This document shows positions 16,153 to 22,357 of a DNA stretch of 22,357 nucleotides, piece after piece. The stretch is from Cohaesibacteraceae bacterium. Lineage in GTDB: Bacteria > Pseudomonadota > Alphaproteobacteria > Rhizobiales > Cohaesibacteraceae. A program made the position numbers and the translations under genes. Position 1 is the stretch's first letter. Every line of letters starts with the position of its first letter. The DNA is taken from assembly GCA_016764535.1 (NCBI GenBank), contig JAESRR010000252.1, positions 12,367 to 34,723 on the forward strand. Direction: 5' to 3'. The notes beneath the pieces are model-generated. The model was not told the DNA's origin. It saw nothing but the letters and a program-made list of their open reading frames with translations, and did no database searches.

Positions 16153-17967
16153 CTAGTCAGTCGGAAAGACAATACTGAAACGCGCACCCGCGATCTTACC
16201 AGTATCCGGATCAATCCGGTTTATTGCTGTAATAGTTCCGCCATGCGCTTCCACAATTTGTTTTGAAATTGAAAGTCCCAGACCGGAGTTTTGGCCAAAT
16301 GCTTCCCCGTCCGGCCGGTCTGTGTAAAAACGTTCAAAAATACGTTCAATTTTTTCAGACCTGATTCCTGGTCCTGAATCGTCAATCTCCAGCAAGATTC
16401 TATCATTTTTGCGCGCGAGCCCAATTTTTACGAAACCACCATCAGGCGCAAACGAGCGAGCATTATCAATCAAATTGGATAATACCTGTGCGATTCTACT
16501 GTCTTTGCCATTCATAATAAAACCGGTGTCTTTGACGCCCTCGACATTCAGGGAGATCGTGATGTCCCGGTCTCTTGCAAGATCGTTCTGTATTTCGGTA
16601 ATTACCAACACAACATCTTTTAAATCAAACGGTTCAGCCTCATCCCGTGCCAATTCGGCGTCTAATCGGGATGCATCGGAAATATCGGAAATCAACCGAT
16701 CAAGGCGTTTGATGTCGTGCTGAATAACTTCCAAAAGACGGTTTTTATTCTCGTCAGTTCTGGCCAGCGGTAATGTTTCAACTGCCGAACGCAGAGATGT
16801 CAGCGGATTTTTAAGTTCATGTGCCACATCTGCGGCAAAGCGCTCATTTGCTTCGATACGATTGTAAAGCGTTTCGGTCATGCCACGTAACGCAGCAGAC
16901 AGATGACCAATTTCGTCTGCTCTATCCGAGAAATCAGGAATTTCATGCCGCACTTTTACGCTTCTTTGCACGCGTTCTGCGGCGCTGGCCAATCGGCGCA
17001 TGGGCCCTGCAATGGTGCTGGCCATCAAAATGGACAATATTGCGGCAACTGTTGCAGCAACAAGGGCGACACTCAGGATTGCATTTCGTTCTGCCTGGAT
17101 AATTGAATCTATATCCCCGCCTTTGGTCGACAGGAGCAAAACTCCGGCGATGGTACGCTCCCGCAATACAGGAACTGCGACCATGACTATGATTTCACTT
17201 TGGGAATTCACCCGAACCACAGCACCTTCCTGCCCTTGCAGGGCGGCTGCAACCTCGGGATAGCGTTTGCCATTTTCTCCCGCTTTTTCAACATAAAGCG
17301 GCAGGTCCTTACGGCGGGACCACAATACCAGCTCGCGCCAGGTGCGAATGAACAATCCCGGTTTTTTGTTTCCCGGAGGAGACAGGCGATACCGCAGGAC
17401 TTCACCGCGGGCATATATATGGCGGGAGTCCAGCACAGGAACTCCTTCCTTGTCATATATCCGTGCACGGGTTTTGGTCGGGGATATCAGTTCGGCGAGA
17501 ATGGGGGCAACACGTTCAGGATCGATAGAAAACTCGAGCTCATCTTCCAGTGAATCGTAAGGTGAAACGCTTTCACCTGCCTGCAATTCCAGCAAACGTT
17601 CGGGATCAATTGTAATAATTCGGCTATCAATCGGGCTTGAAGACGCAATGGCAACGGCAATGATGCGACCCTGCGTTCTCAGTGCTTCGACTTTTGAGTC
17701 TATCAGTCCAACCTGGTTCTGGTTCAGGTACAATATTCCCAACACCAGAACTGTAAATGTCGACAGATTCAGGAACACAATCCGGCGTGTTAAACTGGAT
17801 ACAACAGACCTGCCAATGCGTCGCCCATACCGAATCCAGATACGTGGACGATTAAGCTTCCGGCGTTTGGTGTCCTCCAAAGACTGCTGTTTGCTGCTCA
17901 GTTTGACAGTTCCCGATTGTGCAAGCGTCCGCTCAGGACGCTTCCCTGAAGCGATAACCAATACCAT
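16153..17967 (-). CDS. chvG: Sensor histidine kinase ChvG (ExoS/BvrS family)
   Basis: This 604-residue inner-membrane kinase partners ChvI. One membrane segment lies near residues 63-83; a periplasmic domain follows (about 84-296), then a second segment (297-320), HAMP (321-372), and the H-box [10 protein letters not shown] with His383. The ATPase domain shows SNLIDNA, DDSGPG (from Asp529) and NSGLGLSI. In Agrobacterium, Sinorhizobium and Brucella the orthologues ChvG, ExoS and BvrS respond to acid or envelope and host signals, with the periplasmic regulator ExoR in many species; exoR is not in this window. The start is uncertain: the first ATG (17965-17967) lies within the last codons of chvI, overlaps it by 35 bp and has no visible ribosome site. 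A TTG 29 codons later is the only alternative before the membrane segment. Translational coupling to chvI is likely. Confidence 0.95.
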   Translation of the reverse strand: MVLVIASGKRPERTLAQSGTVKLSSKQQSLEDTKRRKLNRPRIWIRYGRRIGRSVVSSLTRRIVFLNLSTFTVLVLGILYLNQNQVGLIDSKVEALRTQGRIIAVAIASSSPIDSRIITIDPERLLELQAGESVSPYDSLEDELEFSIDPERVAPILAELISPTKTRARIYDKEGVPVLDSRHIYARGEVLRYRLSPPGNKKPGLFIRTWRELVLWSRRKDLPLYVEKAGENGKRYPEVAAALQGQEGAVVRVNSQSEIIVMVAVPVLRERTIAGVLLLSTKGGDIDSIIQAERNAILSVALVAATVAAILSILMASTIAGPMRRLASAAERVQRSVKVRHEIPDFSDRADEIGHLSAALRGMTETLYNRIEANERFAADVAHELKNPLTSLRSAVETLPLARTDENKNRLLEVIQHDIKRLDRLISDISDASRLDAELARDEAEPFDLKDVVLVITEIQNDLARDRDITISLNVEGVKDTGFIMNGKDSRIAQVLSNLIDNARSFAPDGGFVKIGLARKNDRILLEIDDSGPGIRSEKIERIFERFYTDRPDGEAFGQNSGLGLSISKQIVEAHGGTITAINRIDPDTGKIAGARFSIVFPTD

Positions 17968-18646
17968 ACAGCGTTTCTATCATATCAAAATCTGTATCGG
18001 TCACCTTGAATTTTTTCCGCAATCGTTTGATATGACTGTCGATTGTGCGGTCATCTACATAAACTTGATCGTCATAAGCTGCATCCATCAGTGCGTTTCT
18101 GCTTTTTACAACACCCGGGCGCTGTGCCAGCGAGAGTAAAATCAAAAACTCGGTCACCGTCAGAGTTACCGGCTTGCCATTCCAGGTACATGTATGTCGC
18201 TCGGGATCCATACGTAATGACCCACGTTCAATCACGTCGCTGTCTTTGGATACAGGTCCAGCAGTTTCGCCGTCTGCCGATCTTGGCTGACTGCGTCGCA
18301 AAACGGCACGGACGCGCTCCACCAGAAGTCGCTGGGAGAATGGTTTGCGAATAAAATCATCCGCTCCCATTTTTAATCCAAACAGTTCATCAATTTCATC
18401 GTCTTTGGACGTCAGAAATATTACCGGAACATCCGACTTCTGGCGAAGTCGGCGGAGTAATTCCATTCCATCCATACGTGGCATTTTGATATCCAGCACT
18501 GCAACATCAGGAGGACTATGTGTAAGTCCTTCAAGACCGGAAGCGCCGTCAGTATATGTTTGAACCTGATAGCCTTCTGCCTCAAGCGCAATAGACACAG
18601 ACGTCAAAATGTTGCGATCGTCATCAACCAGTGCAACTGTCGGCAT
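17933..18646 (-). CDS. chvI: Two-component response regulator ChvI (OmpR family)
   Basis: This 237-residue regulator has a receiver domain (Asp8, Asp9; phospho-acceptor Asp52 in [16 protein letters not shown]; Lys in FIRKPF) and a C-terminal OmpR-type winged helix ending [14 protein letters not shown] then [10 protein letters not shown]. The sequence closely fits ChvI/ExoI/BvrR, which governs exopolysaccharide, acid-response and envelope genes in Rhizobiales. The ATG at 18644-18646 is chosen because GAGGAG stands eight bases upstream and the protein starts with the canonical [10 protein letters not shown]; the frame is open much further upstream only as antisense of the HugZ-like gene. It heads the minus-strand group chvI-chvG-hprK-manX-ptsH and is divergent from the HugZ-like gene. 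GTTACA repeats in the shared upstream region may reflect autoregulation. Confidence 0.96.
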   Translation of the reverse strand: MPTVALVDDDRNILTSVSIALEAEGYQVQTYTDGASGLEGLTHSPPDVAVLDIKMPRMDGMELLRRLRQKSDVPVIFLTSKDDEIDELFGLKMGADDFIRKPFSQRLLVERVRAVLRRSQPRSADGETAGPVSKDSDVIERGSLRMDPERHTCTWNGKPVTLTVTEFLILLSLAQRPGVVKSRNALMDAAYDDQVYVDDRTIDSHIKRLRKKFKVTDTDFDMIETLYGIGYRFREAS

Positions 18647-18667
18647 TACAGTACTCCTCAATAGAAC

Positions 18668-18839
18668 CTTACACATCATGCCAGATGGTGCGCGTATTAA
18701 GCTGTTACAATGCTCCTGAACCGACAAAGGTGCGGAAATGTGGCAGCGCCACTCCAAATGTACATTAACACACACAAACCGGAGAACCCTGTGCAATAAA
18801 GGCAATTTACTTAACCCTGTTACAGCATAGCTGGTTACA
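18668..18839. promoter_or_regulatory. Divergent chvI/HugZ-like control region with GTTACA repeats
   Basis: Three exact GTTACA hexamers (18704-18709, 18819-18824, 18834-18839) and a related CTTACAC (18668-18674) lie in the 222 bp between the two divergent genes. The last pair is a direct repeat 15 bp apart. OmpR-family regulators such as ChvI bind direct repeats, so these are candidate sites. No convincing -35/-10 pair was found on either strand. Confidence 0.35.
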
Positions 18840-18868
18840 CTCCGACAACAATTGGGATGAGGAATATC

Positions 18869-19594
18869 ATGACAGAAGAAACACTGGCTCATTCCGCCCG
18901 AACACTGCTTAGAACCGCACGCAGTGCAACACTTGCAACGCTGGATAAAACCGGCGGACCGTTTGCCTCGTTTGTTACGCTTGCAAACGACTTTGATGGC
19001 TCTCCTGTGCTGCTGTTGTCCGACCTTGCCATACACACGCAAAATCTCAAAAGTGACCGGCGCGCATCCCTGATGATCAGCGATGGAGCAGGGCGCACGC
19101 CGCTTGAAGGCGCCCGTATTACCCTTGTCGGCGATCTTGAAATAACGCAGAATCAGGTTCATCGGGACCGCTTCCTGGCACGGCACCGTGACGCCGCTTC
19201 ATATGCGACGTTTCAGGATTTTAATTTTTACCGGTTTGCCGTTCGTGGATTGCACCTGGTTGCAGGCTTTGGAAAAATTACCCAGTTTGAACCCGGCGAG
19301 ATTTTGACCGACTGCAGTAAAGCGAGCGAAGTTACCGGTGCAGGCAGTTCCATTGCCGATCACATCAACACAGACCATCCGGATTTCTCCAGTCTGATTG
19401 CAGAATCATTGATGGGAGAGGCTCCGGGAAAATGGCGGGCAGAAGGTTGCGATCCCGATGGAATTGATTTCCGTAACGGCGGGCAAACAATCCGGTACTG
19501 GTTCTCCCAACCCGTCCAAACATTGCTGGATGTGCGCAAAGTGATGAAAAACCTTGCGGAAACAGCGAGAAATCCATCCGGTAAGCGCGCATAA
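18869..19594 (+). CDS. HugZ-family pyridoxamine-phosphate-oxidase-like protein (possible haem-binding)
   Basis: This 241-residue protein has an N-terminal split-barrel flavin-binding-like domain ([20 protein letters not shown], with [13 protein letters not shown] after it) and a C-terminal helical DUF2470-type domain with [10 protein letters not shown]. That pairing is the HugZ family, in which the Helicobacter and Campylobacter members bind and degrade haem. Here the biochemical activity is unproven; flavin or haem binding are both possible. The start at 18869 is preferred over an in-frame ATG at 18857 because GAGGA lies five bases before it, whereas the earlier ATG has only GGG directly adjacent. 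A gene of this family between chvI and pckA is common in rhizobia. It is divergent from chvI. No terminator with a T-tract is seen before pckA. Confidence 0.85.
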   Translation: MTEETLAHSARTLLRTARSATLATLDKTGGPFASFVTLANDFDGSPVLLLSDLAIHTQNLKSDRRASLMISDGAGRTPLEGARITLVGDLEITQNQVHRDRFLARHRDAASYATFQDFNFYRFAVRGLHLVAGFGKITQFEPGEILTDCSKASEVTGAGSSIADHINTDHPDFSSLIAESLMGEAPGKWRAEGCDPDGIDFRNGGQTIRYWFSQPVQTLLDVRKVMKNLAETARNPSGKRA

Positions 19595-19745
19595 AGCGAT
19601 GCTTGTGCGACAAAACGCCCCACCATGACAATGGAGTGAACATAAACCATGTTGGAGACTTTTGATCAGCTTGCAGGTGACATTCTGCTGGACTAGTGTG
19701 ACAACAGCACAACAAAGAGCAGTTAAACTGCCGTATTTACAAACT

Positions 19746-19791
19746 GCCGCAGGCTTTCAGCGGCGCCGGATAAGTCGAAAATCGACACCGG
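19746..19791 (+). promoter_or_regulatory. Two consecutive hairpins in the pckA leader
   Basis: GCCGC/GCGGC closes a 9-nt loop (19746-19764). Two bases later CCGG ... GTCGA-AAA-TCGAC ... CCGG forms a second, nested hairpin (19766-19791). No T-tract follows, so they are poor terminators. They end 39 bases before the pckA start and may be part of its 5' leader. The rest of the 236-bp gap shows no clear promoter. Confidence 0.4.
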
Positions 19792-19830
19792 AGCGACAAG
19801 GTCAGTCAGACGTCTCAAGGGGCTAAATAC

Positions 19831-21447
19831 GTGTTGGAAACGGGTACACGAAATCCCGCTCAGGGTGCCGATGCATCAGGGCTGGTAAATCTTTCGGCTA
19901 TTCACTGGAATTTACAAGAGCCAAAACTATACGAAGAAAGCCTCAAAAGAGGTGAAGCAGAACTGGTAGCCGGCGGCGCTCTATCGGTCGACACCGGTAC
20001 ACATACCGGTCGTTCTGCAAAAGACAAATTTATCCTTCGCGATGAAACCACTGAAGAAACTGTCTGGTGGGACATTAACAAGGAAATGAGTCAGGCAAAT
20101 TTTGATGTTCTGCATGAAGATTTTCTTGAACATGCAAAGGGTCGCGAACTGTTTGTTCAGGACCTGTATGGAGGTGCTGATCCGGCATACCGCCTGCCAA
20201 CCCGCGTGTTCACCGAATATGCATGGCATTCATTGTTCATTCGCAATTTGATGCTGCGCCCCGCACTTGAAGAATTGCATTCATTTGTTGCAGATATGAC
20301 GATTATTGATCTTCCCAGTTTCAAAGCCAATCCAAAAAGGCATGGCTGCCGGACTGAAACTGTAATTGCCTGCGATTTTACCCGTAAAATTGTGCTCATT
20401 GGCGGCACTTCCTATGCCGGTGAAATGAAGAAATCCGTCTTTTCAATGTTGAATTTCCTTCTTCCGGCAAAGAAGGTCATGCCGATGCATTGTTCGGCAA
20501 ATGTGAACGATGAAGACGGTACGGCAGTATTTTTTGGACTGTCCGGCACCGGCAAAACCACATTGTCTGCAGATCCGTCGCGCACGTTAATTGGCGATGA
20601 CGAGCATGGCTGGGGCGAAGACGGTATATTTAATTTTGAAGGTGGATGTTACGCCAAGACCATAAAACTTTCCCGCGAAGCCGAACCCGAGATTTATGCA
20701 ACAACAGAGCGATTTGGCACTGTTCTGGAAAATGTTGTTCTGGACCCCGAAACCCGTATTCCAGACTTCAATGACAGCAGGAAAACCGAGAATACGCGTT
20801 GCGCCTACCCGATCCACTTTATCCCGAATGCCAGCGAAACAGGCCGGGCGTCGCATCCCAAAAACATCATCATGCTGACTGCCGATGCTTTTGGTGTCAT
20901 GCCCCCTATTGCTAGACTGACCCCGGCTCAGGCCATGTACCATTTTCTGTCTGGCTACACCGCAAAAGTTGCCGGAACTGAAAAAGGCGTGACCGAGCCG
21001 CAAGCTACATTTTCCACCTGTTTTGGCGCACCCTTTATGCCGCGCCATCCTTCCGAGTATGGAAATCTGTTGCGTGAACTCATCGCAAAACATGATGTTG
21101 ATTGCTGGCTGGTCAATACCGGCTGGACAGGCGGAGCCTACGGTACCGGTTCACGCATGCCAATTCAGGCAACCCGTGCGCTGCTACAAGCCGCGCTAAG
21201 TGGTGCACTCAAGGATGCCGATTTCCGAAATGATACTATTTTTGGATTTGATGTACCAAGAGAAGTTGACGGTGTCGTCACCCAGATACTGAACCCAAGG
21301 GATACCTGGTCGGACAAGGATGCATTTGATGCGCAAGCCCGCAAGCTTGCCGGAATGTTTGTCGAGAACTTTGCGATCTACGTTCCATATGTCGATGAAG
21401 CTGTGTTAAACGCCGCACCCAAAGGGCTAAAAATAATCGCAGCCTGA
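19831..21447 (+). CDS. pckA: Phosphoenolpyruvate carboxykinase (ATP)
   Basis: At 538 residues this is full-length ATP-dependent PEP carboxykinase, which converts oxaloacetate and ATP to PEP, CO2 and ADP, the entry step of gluconeogenesis from organic acids. Motifs include [13 protein letters not shown] (oxaloacetate-binding arginine region), the P-loop GLSGTGKTT (residues 236-244, Lys242), the metal-binding pair IGDDEHGW (Asp256, Asp257) and [11 protein letters not shown]. The start is a GTG supported by AAGGGG eight bases upstream; a TTG is the second codon and there is no closer ATG. In rhizobia pckA typically lies beside chvI-chvG, and ChvI affects it in Agrobacterium. Here a HugZ-like gene lies between them, as is common. 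A strong intrinsic terminator follows. Confidence 0.98.
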   Translation: MLETGTRNPAQGADASGLVNLSAIHWNLQEPKLYEESLKRGEAELVAGGALSVDTGTHTGRSAKDKFILRDETTEETVWWDINKEMSQANFDVLHEDFLEHAKGRELFVQDLYGGADPAYRLPTRVFTEYAWHSLFIRNLMLRPALEELHSFVADMTIIDLPSFKANPKRHGCRTETVIACDFTRKIVLIGGTSYAGEMKKSVFSMLNFLLPAKKVMPMHCSANVNDEDGTAVFFGLSGTGKTTLSADPSRTLIGDDEHGWGEDGIFNFEGGCYAKTIKLSREAEPEIYATTERFGTVLENVVLDPETRIPDFNDSRKTENTRCAYPIHFIPNASETGRASHPKNIIMLTADAFGVMPPIARLTPAQAMYHFLSGYTAKVAGTEKGVTEPQATFSTCFGAPFMPRHPSEYGNLLRELIAKHDVDCWLVNTGWTGGAYGTGSRMPIQATRALLQAALSGALKDADFRNDTIFGFDVPREVDGVVTQILNPRDTWSDKDAFDAQARKLAGMFVENFAIYVPYVDEAVLNAAPKGLKIIAA

Positions 21448-21466
21448 TTGCAGGTAATTATTCACC

Positions 21467-21496
21467 AAAGGGCCCGTTTTACGCGGGCCCTTTTTT
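21467..21496 (+). terminator. Rho-independent terminator of pckA
   Basis: AAAGGGCCCG (21467-21476) pairs perfectly with CGGGCCCTTT (21484-21493) around a 7-nt loop, with six T at 21491-21496. It lies 19 bp after the pckA stop. On the opposite strand only three T follow the stem, so it would serve map less well, although map ends 13 bp away and has no other terminator. Confidence 0.93.
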
Positions 21497-21509
21497 GTTA
21501 CGCACATCT

Positions 21510-22247
21510 TCAGGTAACAATCACCGAGCCACGACGGGTTACCACAATTGTGTGCTCAAACTGTGCAGTGAAATATTGTGGTTCAGTTAGCAGTTCCCAG
21601 GGGCCTTCTCCCTCATCAGCAAACGTTCCACCGGTAGAGATAAATGGTTCGATTGTGACCACTTGCCCGTCTTCAAAACGTCGCGGGTCGTTCTTTTGAT
21701 ATATCCCCGGTATGTCGGGCTTCTCATGAATTGATCTACCGACGCCGTGACTGGCGAGATTTTCAATAACCGTAAAACCAGTCTTGCGCGCATCTTTTTC
21801 GAAAATTCGCCCTACACAATTTAGTAATTCGCCTGCCTTGATACGGCGTATTGCCCGGTCCCGCGCCTTGCGGGTCGTGGAACACAAATGATGCAATAGC
21901 GGACTAACCGGAGGCACAACAAAGGATGCGCCTGCATCAGTATAAAATCCGTCCTTGTGTGCAGATACATCGATGTTCACAAGATCACCGGCCTTGATGA
22001 TGGTATCAGACGGTATACCGTGGGCCACAACAGGATTGATGGAGATACAGGTTGCACCGGGAAAATCATATACGCACTCGGGGGCTGAAACAGATCCCTC
22101 TTTATCAAGTACATTTCGTCCAATTTGATCAAGTTCCAGCGTTGTAATTCCTGGCTCCAGTGCACTAGCCATCGTCTCGATTGCAAGCCGCACTATACGA
22201 CCGCTTTTTTTTAGTCCATCCAAATCTGCTTCGCTGGAAACGATCAA
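21510..22247 (-). CDS. map: Type I methionine aminopeptidase, variant paralogue
   Basis: This 245-residue enzyme of the type I methionine aminopeptidase family removes initiator methionine from nascent proteins. The five metal ligands are present: Asp93, Asp104, His167, Glu200 and Glu231; the helper histidines His76 (VVAHGIP) and His174 (RSIHEKP) are also intact. The ligand loop reads NIDVSAHKDGFYTDAGASF, unlike the GFHGDTSRTF style of the housekeeping enzyme; this resembles a second MetAP paralogue found in many proteobacteria, so the housekeeping map may be elsewhere. The start is a TTG (22245-22247) with AAGGA eight bases upstream; an in-frame stop just above (22260-22262) excludes a longer form. 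The TTG overlaps the stop of the preceding gene as TTGA, which suggests translational coupling. It converges on pckA. Confidence 0.93.
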   Translation of the reverse strand: MIVSSEADLDGLKKSGRIVRLAIETMASALEPGITTLELDQIGRNVLDKEGSVSAPECVYDFPGATCISINPVVAHGIPSDTIIKAGDLVNIDVSAHKDGFYTDAGASFVVPPVSPLLHHLCSTTRKARDRAIRRIKAGELLNCVGRIFEKDARKTGFTVIENLASHGVGRSIHEKPDIPGIYQKNDPRRFEDGQVVTIEPFISTGGTFADEGEGPWELLTEPQYFTAQFEHTIVVTRRGSVIVT

Positions 22248-22357
22248 TCTTCCATTCCTTCAGGTATCAATGCTCGATGCCGGATTTGTTTAGCTGAAAC
22301 AGGTTGCCAATTGGAATCTATTACCCGAAAATCGCGGCTTCGACATTTTAATTGGCA
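22244..22357 (-). CDS. Partial unidentified gene, 3' end only
   Basis: A minus-strand frame is open from the window edge to a TGA at 22244-22246; 37 residues are visible. The end of the product includes FRVIDSNWQPVSAKQIRH and finishes IPEGMED. I do not recognise the family. Reasons to treat it as real are the stop overlapping the map start in a TTGA, the absence of any other sense in these 110 bases, and the normal amino-acid mix. The fragment is basic and has no membrane segment. It would be the upstream partner of map in one transcription unit. Confidence 0.55.
   Translation of the reverse strand, partial: CQLKCRSRDFRVIDSNWQPVSAKQIRHRALIPEGMED

Noticed and set aside
18647..19186. Upstream extension of the chvI frame by 180 codons
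   Set aside because: It runs antisense through the HugZ-like gene, and chvI has a canonical N-terminus with a strong GAGGAG site at 18646.
19649..19696. 15-codon open frame upstream of pckA (starts MLETFDQL)
   Set aside because: There is no clear ribosome site and no repeat or hairpin layout of an attenuator peptide; the likeness to the pckA start (MLET) covers only four residues.

Overview
This window reads as a chromosomal core region of an alphaproteobacterium, most likely of the Hyphomicrobiales (Rhizobiales) or a close relative. The evidence is gene content and order: an AddAB recombination pair, a fused TsaE/sugar kinase, a DivL-type kinase with tyrosine at the phospho-acceptor position, a short HprK with EIIA and HPr, ChvG/ChvI, and ATP-dependent PEP carboxykinase. 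Base composition looks close to half G+C by eye (not counted), low for rhizobia. I see no tRNA, rRNA, insertion sequence, prophage, CRISPR array or defence island.

Layout. At the left edge the 3' part of folC (+) converges on a minus-strand gene train. Read in its transcription direction the train is divL, tsaE-amgK fusion, murU, addB, addA, trxA (12971 down to 927). Spacings are mostly short, and addB/addA overlap by 4 bp. Next to it, ahcY (-) has its own terminator, a good sigma70-like promoter and a perfect 9-2-9 palindrome just upstream of the -35. Beyond that lies a second minus-strand group: chvI, chvG, hprK, manX (EIIA), HPr (18646 down to 14883). A HugZ-like gene (+) diverges from chvI. 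pckA (+) follows and ends at a strong hairpin/T-tract terminator, then map (-), whose TTG start overlaps the stop of an unidentified partial gene at the right edge.

How the genes work together. One module is envelope and nutrient sensing: the ChvG/ChvI two-component system, the carbohydrate-poor regulatory PTS (HprK, EIIA, HPr) and pckA, the gluconeogenic entry enzyme. The other combines cell-cycle control (DivL), tRNA t6A synthesis (TsaE), peptidoglycan sugar recycling (AmgK domain plus MurU) and double-strand-break repair (AddAB), followed by thioredoxin.

I did not find a clearly new multi-gene system. The least explained items are a five-copy 21-bp tandem repeat in the gap between the amgK-like gene and murU, whose copies differ in a codon-like pattern; a perfect 16-bp tandem duplication across the folC stop; structured leaders of ahcY and pckA; and GTTACA repeats between chvI and the HugZ-like gene.
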